A stretch of 64,000 bases of DNA from Allacma fusca (lineage: Eukaryota > Arthropoda > Collembola > Symphypleona > Sminthuridae). The stretch spans positions 31,134,654 through 31,198,653 of the forward strand of contig OX359250.1 in the NCBI GenBank assembly GCA_947179485.1, written 5' to 3'. Below, piece after piece: positions 26,828-37,126 of this stretch; positions within the stretch are counted from its first letter, which is position 1, and each line of letters opens with the position of its first letter. A program made the translations under genes and the position numbers. The notes under the pieces were generated by a model that was not told the origin of the DNA, ran no database searches, and saw only the letters and a program-made list of their open reading frames with translations.

Positions 26828-29800
26828 AGTGGAAATACCACAAGCAAAAATTTTACCAAACTCAGATACGGGACGACTGGAAGTTGTTCTCAGAGTAGAC
26901 GGGAAGTTACCCCACAGGATTATCATCCAAGGACGAGATGGACGAGAAATCGTAACTCATTCAGTACTCATCGGAGCTCTCAGAAAGCCTAGAGAGTTAA
27001 CACTAGATTATCGTATATTACGACGAGAACCGCACTTTTGCGGGTCAATAAATTTTCCGGAGCAGCAGGTGGAAGTTGATAAAGGCGAGCGAGCGCCAGA
27101 TGATCTTGTTTACCTTTTTAAAGGGCAAGAATTTAATCCCACTCCCATACGACGACAGATCCCTATCTGTAGAACACGTAATAGACAGCCAGATGACCCA
27201 TGGCTAGTCCAAAATTACAGGCAAGAAAAGGACGTGCCCGGACAAAAGAATCCAAGGGGAGATTATGAACATGATCCATGGGCGTTTACTCCAGGGCTTC
27301 AATATGAACGAGGCAAGACCAGTCGAAGCTCATCCCGGAAAGTGATGGGAGCCGACCCTATTTGTGGAGTAACCCGGGTCAACATCCCCGAAATTAGTGA
27401 ATGGTTACCGCAACATGAAGAACAGGTCGAGGACGTAGCCCATAGAATCAGTAGACGTATTGATGACAACTATGGACCCGATCTGAGACGAGGGAACTTG
27501 GAGGACCGACGAAGGGAACCTCCGAGATTCGCAGCCTACTCGGCGCACATGGTACCAGCCGGGAGAGGCCGCGGGCGGGCCATCACTACCGGAGAAAGTT
27601 CGAGCAGACACCACAGAAGCTCAAGAGAAAGTTCAAGGGAAAGACACAGCTCTAAGGACAGCAGGACCAGGAAGCGGGAGACAGAGTCGTCATCGGAGAG
27701 GAAGAAGCGACGGGAAGACGACAGGTCAAGGAGCCGCTATGATAGTCCAGCGCGGTCAAGGAGCAGGAGAGAGTCAACCCCACCACCTTCACCATTTCTA
27801 TCGCCATCAGCGAGAGATTATAGGGACCGAGTGGAGAGGGAATCAATACTGACGGCACCCATAGCAGCTCCAGCTTTAAGCTACACAGCGGTCACAAAGA
27901 TGCCACCGCCAACATTACCGGTCAATAGTGAACCACCCAAACCACAGCGTGCAGTTTGCATCGCTCAAAGAGAAAGACCCGTGGAAGTACCCATAGAGAC
28001 TCCACCATCAGTAGCAGTGATACCATGGAGTGAAGAAGTAGCCACAGACACAGCTACAACAGCGGACAGAGATACCGCCAATGAATCTTCTTCAGACTCA
28101 GAAGAGGAAGAGACAGTACCCATCCAAACCTGTAGTAGGAAAGGATGTAAGAAGGTACGACAAGTAATCGCAACCGACAGTGGACCAGTGGTACAACAGG
28201 AATGTGAACATCATGTAAAGAAACGAGCAAAGAAGGAGAAGAAGGTCAAGAAGGAGGCTCAGATGACCATCTTAGAGCTATTTGGACAGAACACAGCACC
28301 AGCCCAACCACCGGCGAAATGGCAGTCGAACATCCTAAAAATTGGAGAGGACTCCAGGAAGGCAGGGAAGCACGAGGAGATGGTAAACCGAATAAAAGAT
28401 CTCGGGGAAATCATCCGCAACCTTGCCAGACAAAATGTCAATGCAGACACTGCGAAAAAGCAGAAGGAAGGATTAATGAAAGAATTAGCACGCCACCGCC
28501 AGGAATGGATAAAGTGGAGAAATGATAACGACTTTCACTTGGTATGTGCTGAGTCAAAGATAGACCTTCAAACCAGAGAATTACCTCCAGCACACTTTGA
28601 ACCAACAAACATTCCAACGTCAACAGCCACATCCGGAGAGCTAGAGCGTTTGCTCGCTCAGGAAAGACGAAACGGTCCAGAAACTGCAAGCACAACAGGA
28701 ATGGCAACGGAAATGCCACCCTCACCAGCACAAAACGTCGAAGTTGCAACATCTGAGCTATCTATAGCCGAACAACACAACGAACAGAGCAGTAGCTCAG
28801 AGGATTTTGAGGTGATCAGATCAAAGAGAAGACCCAAAGATCGAGAATCATCAATAACTTCGGATACAACGGAAATTGTTAATCACCACCAGCTTTCATT
28901 GGCTGATTTTGCCAACTCACCCCAGGACGGAACCGTCATTCTTAGTGACGACGAGGAACCAAGACAGTCAACCTCATCAATTCAAACGCCACCTCACAGG
29001 CCGGAGATGGGACGTGGAGGAGGAGGAAGACGAGGAGGACCCATACCTTACCTCGGTAACAGTTGGTTATCATTTTTATTAATGTTCGGTTTAATTACAT
29101 CTGCTGTAGGACAATCCAACTTGAGAAAGGAATTGACGGGACACTACGGACCATATCCAACAACCCGGGCATCACATTACCAGTGGTGGACCCGATTGGA
29201 AACCGAGAATCTAACCAGTCCAAGAGGCTTTGACCATGTCAGCCTAGACTTTGAAAATAAGGAAGACTCGGAGGAAATCGGACACTATGACCCTTACGGC
29301 CAACGGGAATGCCCACCGGTCGGAAATTCAGCCGTACGGTACCAAGATTTCGGCTCAGCCACGGCGCACCGACTCTGGCAGAATGGAGTAGTACGAGGAG
29401 TAGCAGGAGCCGTAGGCATGTGTACCACGGGAATGGTCATAGTAGGAGTCTATACCAGCTCAATCCTAGACGCAGTCAGGAGATGGAATAAACCACTCAA
29501 AACAGTCAAAATACCACAGGACTGGGTACTCATTGAGTCCCAACTACCAGACCAACGACCCATCTGGATGATAATGCCCGTCAACGCCAGTGAGGAAAAA
29601 GAATTAGAAGATTTTCTTAAGGAAGATCCAACAGCAACAGAAATATCTCCGAACTTAATAGCATTACCAGGTGATATCCAAAGGAATGCTCATTACCTGA
29701 ACGAAACTTCTGTAGCCAAAGTATGGAACCAAGCTTTAGGCAAAGAAGTGGACCCGGAAGAATCCGAAAACGGGAGAGAGCGACGACATGCTCCTGAACC

Positions 29801-32800
29801 AACTTCGGAGGAAGAGGAACGACGACAAAAGATTCGAGACCAACGGAAATTACCGCAAGCTATTTGGTTAATGTCACAAGCAATACGTGACGGTTACCAT
29901 CTAACAACAAGAACGTTACAATCAGTTGCAATGGACTTAATCACAAAAACAATCCCGTTACCACTTCATACCGAATACGAAATTTGGAAGGAGTACGAGT
30001 TACAGTACGGAACATTCATCAGCAAAGTCATCAAAATTTTGGGACTTAAGAACACACGTACACGTACCAGGCGAAGTATCTTGGCAAAAGACCAGATAAA
30101 TAATCTACAACGCCGGATCCAAAACAACCCTCACAGTATAACAAAAGGGGAAGACTATGTTCACCCCACTGAGGAAATTGCAATAGGTGAAGTTGTACAC
30201 TTCGCACTAGCAACAACAATCACGGAAGCAAACTGGACGATAGTTTTGCTCATACCACACATATACAACGGAGTTGACCATCTCGAAGAAAAAGAACTCA
30301 AAGGATGGGAGACAAAGGCACATGCCAACGTCTCACAAACCCACCCACTCTTCCAGCGAACGTCGGAACGAGCAGCCAGAGAACGGCAGAGGCGAGATGC
30401 ATTCGTAGGACCGACCAACGCATGGTCACCCGTCAGTTATAGCAAACAGTTCTTAAAACAACAGCTACAGCTTATGCTGGCACGAATCGAGGAAGAGGAG
30501 GCTCACTCATCGTCAGGAAGACCTACAGGGATTATTCAACAGCTTGTACGATTTACCCTCAGAATGGTAATCTATATTGGCACGTCCGTCGGAATGGACT
30601 TCGGAGGAAACCAGGACCCTATACGGAAAGGTGACCCAGGAAGAAGCCACCCACGAAGGACAGAGGGAGCAGAAGGACCGGTTTTGGCCTCAGAAGAGGA
30701 ACCGGCTGTGCCAACGGAACAAGCTATGGAGGCTCAAGAAGAAGGAACCGGCACATCATTGAATGTAATCAAGGAAGAAGTCTTAGACGACGAGGAGAAG
30801 CCACCATTGGAACATCAGGTAGATAGTTCTTCAGACAACGAGACAGACAGTAAGTGGGTGCAGACCAGATGCGAATACTGCCCACTCAAACATGGCCATA
30901 AGCCACCCGTACGACCAAAGACCAAGTTAGCAGCACATGAAGCTTGGCAAAGACAAAAGGACATTCCTGTACAATACATCCGAAGGAGTAGACCCGAGTT
31001 GGACAGGTTGTATGGAAGAGACAACGCTCCAAACTGTACATTCCATTATAGAGGACGACGACGAGGTCCAGAGCCAGAAATTGAACGACCCAGGGTTAGA
31101 GTATACTCACCCATTAGGACGGTAATATTCAACGATACGAGGGACAGACGAGGATCAAGGTCACCGTCACCCGGACCATCCACGATAACAGGACAATCTA
31201 TACCACCCATTGAAGACAAACTGAAGTCCAGACGAGCTAGACAACGTCAACGAAAGGTGGAGTTCAAGGAAGAACGCCAGGAAAACCCACCAGCTCCAAC
31301 ACCGGAAGATCCACTGGCACAACCCGACTCACCTGATGTAAGATTCGTTGATTTAGCTCACGTATCATTTTACATAGGAGTCCGTGGATGGATGGTAGCA
31401 CCAAGTTGGGAAGACGAAGATGCGGAAATAGTCATTTTTACCAACCCGAACGAGACACAGTTATACAGCCAACTAGATCCGGTACGACTTCAAGTGAGAA
31501 ATATGGTGGAAAGGGCCAGTGATCCATTGGACCACTCACCGCCTAGACTTCTGGAACAAGTACTGGAAGATATATCTGGAGACGAACGCCATAGCCGGAC
31601 AGAAGCACAGTACTCCAGGAGAACAAACTACTTCAGTAACAACATGGATACCAGGGAAAGAGCCACAATGTGCCCTCATTGTTACCAGAAATCTACCATC
31701 GACCCAGAGAGATTTCCAACATATAATATCTCACATCGTTCAACCAACAGTCCAGAGCAAAATCTAGTGAGATGGCTCAACAGAATGTACAGGGAGACAT
31801 TTATCGAGAGACTTGACATCCACCAACAACCTACTCAACCACCTCAACTACGACTCGAGCAGTTACGAAGGGCGCTTAGCACCTTAAGCGAACCCAGAAC
31901 AGATGCTCATGAATCAAATATAGAATACGCCGAACACCAGGCAGGAATAGATTACAACAATCACGGAGAATTAATCCGGGAAAGAAGGGCATTGCTGTAT
32001 GATGCAATGGACCATCCCACCGATTACCGCCGACTAGACCCAAGGGAGCGAGACCTGCTCATCCTATACGGGCAAAGTCGAAGAAACGTACCAATGGAAA
32101 ACACCCGTCTGGAAACAATGGCAGGAGACATGAACATTTCACCAGGGGAAATGATACCGAGACTTTGGACAACACTGTTCAATGGTCAAAGAGGTATTGA
32201 CAATCACCAAGTACCAACATACCTAACATGTCGGGAACATCAAGGAGTAATGCAAGGGCTAACAGGAACCGAGCTACGCAGATTGATTACTCAGATGTGG
32301 TTTGACATAGGAACTCAGCCAACCTGGCGAGAGCAAGAAATATGGATAAATAGTTTCCTACTGAGAGGAGACGCCATCACCGGACGTGGAGAGAAAGCTT
32401 TACAACAACTAGCAAGTATACCAATACATATGCTAAGTTTTCAAGAATTCGCGAGTATGACCGAAAGGCTCATAACTCTTTATCATCAGGACGAGGCAAT
32501 TCAGGAGTGGCGACAATTTGGAGCGATGAACCAAAGCGGCCGAAGTCAACCCAATCCAATAGACGACATAGAAGAAGAACTAGGACAATGGGAAGACTGG
32601 ATATTCGCAATGAAACTAGCAGGGGAAGGCCAAAAGCCAACTACCCTATACGCTAGAAAACTAAAAGGAGGAGTAGCCACCCTAAGACAACCCCGGAGAA
32701 CAGGTTCTTTCAGAGACCTAAACGAACTTGTCACGATACGAATCTGGCAAAGAGAACATTTTCACAGGATTCGGGAGCAAATTAGCAACCGTGGAGACGG

Positions 32801-33260
32801 ACCAAGTTACAAACCATATCATTTATCACCAAGAAATGAAAGACAACCAGGAATAACACCAATACATATGATACCAAGCGCTATAGATCGATTCCAAACA
32901 CCCCAATGGCGATCAGTTGTCATTGATGGAAGACCAGATGAACCGGACATAATAAATCTCATACGAACCCTCAGAGGTCGAACAGGAATCGAAATAGTTT
33001 TTCGAGACCTCGGACATGATTTTTTACAGGAAGAACTCAGGAGAGACCCAGTGACACAACAAAGAACCAGCTATCTTTCCATAACAAACCCTGTGGAGCA
33101 TAGAAGGCTAATGGATCAGTTATGGGAAAGATCAGAACGGGCAAGATGGGACCCGGAGATTTTATCCGAGAACAGATTCGCAATCATATCATTCCGAACA
33201 CTAGCGGAAGGAGAGGAGGAGACAGGCACCCTCAGAGGGCCGTCCGAGGAAGACGATTAA
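26694..33260 (+). CDS. ORF4, giant multidomain protein with SR-rich and envelope-like regions
   Basis: The ORF encodes 2188 aa from ATG. Residues 1-300 are mixed charged sequence. An Arg/Ser-rich region (about 301-365) resembles SR splicing factors. A Cys/Lys-rich patch (CSRKGCKKVRQ, near 480) follows. A hydrophobic segment at about 789-808 ends in SAVGQS, like a signal sequence with a signal-peptidase site. After it come NLT, NET and NWT glycosylation sequons, a second hydrophobic segment near 900-926 (GVAGAVGMCTTGMVIVGVYT), and dibasic furin-like sites (RTRR|S near 1125, RQRR|D near 1233). Two CxxC pairs (CEYC, CPHC) lie in the C-terminal third. The middle thus has the ingredients of a secreted, processed glycoprotein, but I recognise no envelope family. 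It may be a fusion of a nuclear/RNA-binding part and an envelope-like part that is cleaved. ORF f overlaps its 5' end. Confidence 0.8.
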   Translation: MSENRGSRASGSRTNETPRQDALPAVDRDDDDRPRYWTQYVSQTEVEIPQAKILPNSDTGRLEVVLRVDGKLPHRIIIQGRDGREIVTHSVLIGALRKPRELTLDYRILRREPHFCGSINFPEQQVEVDKGERAPDDLVYLFKGQEFNPTPIRRQIPICRTRNRQPDDPWLVQNYRQEKDVPGQKNPRGDYEHDPWAFTPGLQYERGKTSRSSSRKVMGADPICGVTRVNIPEISEWLPQHEEQVEDVAHRISRRIDDNYGPDLRRGNLEDRRREPPRFAAYSAHMVPAGRGRGRAITTGESSSRHHRSSRESSRERHSSKDSRTRKRETESSSERKKRREDDRSRSRYDSPARSRSRRESTPPPSPFLSPSARDYRDRVERESILTAPIAAPALSYTAVTKMPPPTLPVNSEPPKPQRAVCIAQRERPVEVPIETPPSVAVIPWSEEVATDTATTADRDTANESSSDSEEEETVPIQTCSRKGCKKVRQVIATDSGPVVQQECEHHVKKRAKKEKKVKKEAQMTILELFGQNTAPAQPPAKWQSNILKIGEDSRKAGKHEEMVNRIKDLGEIIRNLARQNVNADTAKKQKEGLMKELARHRQEWIKWRNDNDFHLVCAESKIDLQTRELPPAHFEPTNIPTSTATSGELERLLAQERRNGPETASTTGMATEMPPSPAQNVEVATSELSIAEQHNEQSSSSEDFEVIRSKRRPKDRESSITSDTTEIVNHHQLSLADFANSPQDGTVILSDDEEPRQSTSSIQTPPHRPEMGRGGGGRRGGPIPYLGNSWLSFLLMFGLITSAVGQSNLRKELTGHYGPYPTTRASHYQWWTRLETENLTSPRGFDHVSLDFENKEDSEEIGHYDPYGQRECPPVGNSAVRYQDFGSATAHRLWQNGVVRGVAGAVGMCTTGMVIVGVYTSSILDAVRRWNKPLKTVKIPQDWVLIESQLPDQRPIWMIMPVNASEEKELEDFLKEDPTATEISPNLIALPGDIQRNAHYLNETSVAKVWNQALGKEVDPEESENGRERRHAPEPTSEEEERRQKIRDQRKLPQAIWLMSQAIRDGYHLTTRTLQSVAMDLITKTIPLPLHTEYEIWKEYELQYGTFISKVIKILGLKNTRTRTRRSILAKDQINNLQRRIQNNPHSITKGEDYVHPTEEIAIGEVVHFALATTITEANWTIVLLIPHIYNGVDHLEEKELKGWETKAHANVSQTHPLFQRTSERAARERQRRDAFVGPTNAWSPVSYSKQFLKQQLQLMLARIEEEEAHSSSGRPTGIIQQLVRFTLRMVIYIGTSVGMDFGGNQDPIRKGDPGRSHPRRTEGAEGPVLASEEEPAVPTEQAMEAQEEGTGTSLNVIKEEVLDDEEKPPLEHQVDSSSDNETDSKWVQTRCEYCPLKHGHKPPVRPKTKLAAHEAWQRQKDIPVQYIRRSRPELDRLYGRDNAPNCTFHYRGRRRGPEPEIERPRVRVYSPIRTVIFNDTRDRRGSRSPSPGPSTITGQSIPPIEDKLKSRRARQRQRKVEFKEERQENPPAPTPEDPLAQPDSPDVRFVDLAHVSFYIGVRGWMVAPSWEDEDAEIVIFTNPNETQLYSQLDPVRLQVRNMVERASDPLDHSPPRLLEQVLEDISGDERHSRTEAQYSRRTNYFSNNMDTRERATMCPHCYQKSTIDPERFPTYNISHRSTNSPEQNLVRWLNRMYRETFIERLDIHQQPTQPPQLRLEQLRRALSTLSEPRTDAHESNIEYAEHQAGIDYNNHGELIRERRALLYDAMDHPTDYRRLDPRERDLLILYGQSRRNVPMENTRLETMAGDMNISPGEMIPRLWTTLFNGQRGIDNHQVPTYLTCREHQGVMQGLTGTELRRLITQMWFDIGTQPTWREQEIWINSFLLRGDAITGRGEKALQQLASIPIHMLSFQEFASMTERLITLYHQDEAIQEWRQFGAMNQSGRSQPNPIDDIEEELGQWEDWIFAMKLAGEGQKPTTLYARKLKGGVATLRQPRRTGSFRDLNELVTIRIWQREHFHRIREQISNRGDGPSYKPYHLSPRNERQPGITPIHMIPSAIDRFQTPQWRSVVIDGRPDEPDIINLIRTLRGRTGIEIVFRDLGHDFLQEELRRDPVTQQRTSYLSITNPVEHRRLMDQLWERSERARWDPEILSENRFAIISFRTLAEGEEETGTLRGPSEEDD

Positions 33261-33830
33261 AAACGTCACAGAGGATAATAACCTGACCATTCCACCCAGG
33301 TCATGGTATAAAGAGAAAGAGAACTAGCGGGGAAAAGCAGAAGCCAAATTACCTGATGACGGAAGAAATTCCCGAAGGGAATGTAAAGTGTAGATTATTT
33401 CGCAAGAGAGAATCTACGATAAAACATTTTTAAGATCTTATGCAGCATCAACCATCGGGATTACGGCGGATGTTACATAATGATCACCATAACAGAATAG
33501 TTAGAAATGAAAAACAAATAAAAATAAAATAGAAAATAGAAAACAAAACAAAAACAACTTACCTACTAACACATTTTATAGAGTTCATAGGATAGAAATA
33601 CTAACAAAAGATTATGTCACCGGAAGTGGGACATACGGATTACAACATCGGAATTACGAAAAGAATTCTCTTTCGCAATCGGAAGATGAAAACATAAACA
33701 ATATAATGATATAAGTAAGAGACTCTTAAACCAGAGTACTCATTATAACCTCAACACCCACGGAGAGCTCAAATACTTGAGACTACTAAAGGATAAGGAA
33801 CAGTCACACAAAGTTTTTTTTTTCACACAG
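33261..33830 (+). promoter_or_regulatory. Structured intercistronic region ending in a strong 3' splice site
   Basis: There is no ORF in these 570 nt. Two adjacent perfect stems are visible: ATTCCC-GAA-GGGAAT (33368-33382), and GTAGATT (33390-33396) with AATCTAC (33411-33417). A short motif near ATCGGRATTACG recurs around 33453 and 33646. The end, an uninterrupted T run followed by CACACAG (33814-33830), is a textbook 3' splice acceptor 5 nt before the ORF5 ATG. Confidence 0.6.
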
Positions 33831-33835
33831 TGAAA

Positions 33836-34558
33836 ATGAAGTGCCAAAACCTTTTGAACCTTGCAATAATTCTAATTGCAATGGACGTTTCTGAAACCAG
33901 ACCGATAGCACAACCAAGTCCAGAACCATGGGGAGGACCACTGATGGCAACCCTAGGAACTCAAGTCGGAAAATGGTTCGCAAATTACATGGTACCAGCC
34001 ATAACCGTCGGAAGCGGAGCTATCACAGCATCAGTGCTATCACAAAAGGACCCAACAGTACACATACTACACCACAAGGATGACGGGAAACTAGCCATAG
34101 TGCAGTATGACCCGAACGACCCAAACGTAGAAGCCCAGAGAATCATGGAGAGGAATCAACAAATGGCTCTACTACAACCTCAACAACAATTCATACAAAA
34201 CCAACAGCCCACGATGCTGAGGGATAACAGACCACCATGGATGGAACAATTCAACGAAATAGATTGGAAATCCAATGAGGTTCCAACATCAGACACGGAT
34301 TACACCGTAGTCATTATTAGTTCATTCGGTTGTATTACCACAGTAGTGATATTTATATTCACAGTAATACTGTACCGAATTCGAACGCAGAAAAAGAAAT
34401 CAGATCAACAAACACCGATGAAAGAATTAGACAATGTTGCAGACACGCAGGCATTAGTCCAAAATTCTATAGAACAGTTAGTCGGATGCAGAATAGTGCG
34501 GCCCAATACACAACAGCAGCCCAGCCGACACACAACCAGAGCAACCGTACAACTATAA
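33836..34558 (+). CDS. ORF5, small type I membrane protein (240 aa)
   Basis: The ATG lies five nucleotides after an excellent splice acceptor, so a spliced subgenomic mRNA is the likely source. The N-terminus (MKCQNLLNLAIILIAMDVSE) is signal-peptide-like. A moderately hydrophobic Gly/Ala/Ser-rich stretch follows (VPAITVGSGAITASVL). Near residues 160-185 there is a strong transmembrane segment (IISSFGCITTVVIFIFTVIL), followed by the basic stop-transfer sequence RIRTQKKK and a cytoplasmic tail of about 50 aa. Downstream of Gag-Pol this is the place and topology of an envelope or a small accessory glycoprotein. However, it is too short for a full class I or II fusion protein and has few Cys and no NxS/T sequon. 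It might partner the envelope-like part of ORF4. I recognise no family. Confidence 0.75.
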   Translation: MKCQNLLNLAIILIAMDVSETRPIAQPSPEPWGGPLMATLGTQVGKWFANYMVPAITVGSGAITASVLSQKDPTVHILHHKDDGKLAIVQYDPNDPNVEAQRIMERNQQMALLQPQQQFIQNQQPTMLRDNRPPWMEQFNEIDWKSNEVPTSDTDYTVVIISSFGCITTVVIFIFTVILYRIRTQKKKSDQQTPMKELDNVADTQALVQNSIEQLVGCRIVRPNTQQQPSRHTTRATVQL

Positions 34559-36981
34559 CACCGACCCAACCGGGAAGGACCAACGCAAGAAAGAAAACAA
34601 CGAAGAAAAATATGCAAAACCATAAAATCGTATGGAAAAAGAATTAAAAATATTTCTAAATTATAAGATAGTATTAGAAAAATGATAGAATAAGTAGTTA
34701 TAAGTAGGATAAGGTTAGGAAGAGAAAACACAGAAAATCAAGTTCATATACAACAAAAATATATAAAAATGAAATGAAAATAATAAAAGTTCACATAACG
34801 AACGAAAAGTTCAACTTAGTTAAAGAGGCAGATCCTCAATAGGAGTAAAAGGAAGAAAAGTCTAAAGATTGTGATTCAAATCAAAATATCTTTCGTGTCT
34901 CGATGGATTCATTATCCATTTTCTTTCCAATTTCCTTTTCACCCCATTGATTCCAGTGATTAGGTTTTTATTAGACATTAACACTATCAAGTCAGGCTGT
35001 GTTTTCAAAATAAACACTGATTTGTTAACGAGACGAAAAATGTTTCAAGATAAGGTTCAGTTCTAACAAAAATTTTAGGCAATATCATAATTCCTCGAGG
35101 CTTGTTTACTCAACAGCCAATGAGTGATGATTGTAATGTCTTGTGACTTTATTAGGTCATTCAACTCCATATGAGAAGGATAAAAAAATTAAATTTCTAA
35201 CCTACTCATCGCTTAAGGATGAGTGGGATAACAAATTTCCAGCAAAAATCAGAACCCTGTATAAGCAAGTTCTCTACGATCAGGATCAGTTTACCTTTTA
35301 GCTTCAGTTTAACAAAATCTATTTAGCTAGACGTGCTAATATTTTAGGTACCTAGAAAACAGATTAAGTAAAACGAAAGTCCAAAGGATAGATTCTTCCA
35401 AAAGAATTTCTGTAATACACTATGTTCGTTTACAAAATTATTTACTTGCAAATTGTATCGCATTTCAAATGAAAGTTGACATGAATGTGCCCAGATCAGA
35501 AGGATCTGAGGAGCAATAGATATCCCATAGGGATCAGAAAAATAAACAACAATACATACCACGAACAGGTAGGAGGAACTTTTAATAAAAATATAAAAAG
35601 TAAGAAAATTACCGTAATAGAAACATTGCTTGACATGATTAATATGTCATCCACATAGGCTAGAGCAGTTTCGTATTTTAAATTGCGAGTTTGAAGGCAG
35701 TTAAGATCTACATTGCAAATAGTGTTGACATCTTTTTACAATTTGAGTACACATCATAAATGACAAAAGGTTTACGGAATCATTAAATTCACTTCGTTTA
35801 TATACGATGATTAAATTCAACATCCAGTAAAAAGGAACAAAATTTTAAATCTTAAAAGATCAAACGTCTTATTAGCTTTGTTACATTCCATAGTTTCGCA
35901 AGACGAAAGGTATTAAGAAAACACAATTCTGAAGACTCAGATCACTGATAAAATGGTATCGGATGTCGATATGTTTGGATTTTTTATGCAATTCCTTTTC
36001 TTTTTAGAAGACTAAAATTAACTTACAAATTCGACACGTTTCATCAAATAGGATTTTTTACAGATCAAGGTATATATATATATATTTATGATTATCGCCA
36101 AAATACATTCAGATCTCAGTTGAGGAAATAGTTCACGGTACAATATGATTTTATGTCTTATGGAGTCGTAAGAACCTCTTACAGAACTTCATGGAGCACG
36201 ATGTTTTCACATTTGGTGAAATTGCCAACAGTTGTGCATGAGAAGGACATAATTCCTAATCTAAACACCGAAAAACAACTCAGGGAGCGACTTCAACGCT
36301 CAAAAACCGTCTCTTTTGATCTTAACAAAGATTCGAAAAATCACAAAATTTTGACAAAATTTCCCCACAACGATTTGTCTGTGACATGTTAAATTGTTTT
36401 ACAAGGAAACTCACGGGATTTTACAAGCTTAATAATTAAAATACACCTTTAAAAATACATTAGGCCACTACCCTAGTAATAGCAGTAACTGATAGTAGTC
36501 ACAATGTTTCAACAACTAGTATTCAATATCAGAGAAAATTAGAAATCAAATGAGAATAGAAACAAGAGTCAATAGTTTCATATCTGCCTTCAAGTAATCT
36601 TTGCTGATCTTTCCTCATATGTTTGGAGAGCAGTCAAGACAGTTTTTACAAACAATTCTTTTCAAAACATGTGTACAAAATTTTCAATTCTGCTACGATG
36701 TTTCTAATCTTAGATACGATAAATAGCAGTAGAAATCAAATTAAATCATGATGTAAATAACAATGTATTCCATGTAAATATTGTATATGCAAATTGTAAA
36801 GGTAACACCTATAAATTGTTGCAAAGATTGTTATTTAACCCCACTAAAAATATACACACAATAACACCATCAAACATTGTACAGCATTACAAAAGTATAT
36901 ACACATATAATGATGAACATGTATGATAAATTGTATGAAATGCCTTAAACATAAGCCCATGATAACCATTACGACCTTGCT
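34559..36981 (+). other. 3' noncoding region of the retroelement, 2.4 kb
   Basis: AT-rich sequence lies between ORF5 and the 145-bp segment before the 3' LTR. Short frames exist (for example 36153-36392, 79 codons) but show no motif or composition that I would defend. It includes a TA run near 36070-36085. Such a long 3' region could house RNA export or stability signals. Confidence 0.6.
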
Positions 36982-37126
36982 ACAAAGTCAAGATAACGAC
37001 CATACTGCGACTAGACTAGCTACAAAGTACGGTAACAAAAATAAAAAGTAGTATACCTTAGGAATAATATGAACTTGAACTTCGACAGATGACATTGTCG
37101 AGGTCGACAATTACCCAGAAGAGGAA
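36982..37126 (+). repeat. Original copy of the 145-bp segment preceding the 3' LTR
   Basis: This is the normal internal location of the segment that is copied at 8895-9039. Its last ten bases are the polypurine tract. Next to it, upstream, an imperfect partial duplicate is visible: GATAAC...CGACC...GCTACAAAGT occurs twice within 36961-37028. Confidence 0.9.
37117..37126 (+). promoter_or_regulatory. Polypurine tract, plus-strand primer
   Basis: AGAAGAGGAA abuts the TGTTACGG start of the 3' LTR, the position at which plus-strand DNA synthesis is primed in LTR retroelements. The same ten bases precede the 5' LTR at 9030-9039, where they do not belong. Confidence 0.8.

Noticed and set aside
36153-36392. 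79-codon ORF in the 3' region of the retroelement
   Set aside because: There is no recognisable feature, the context is AT-rich, and no upstream acceptor is comparable with that of ORF5.
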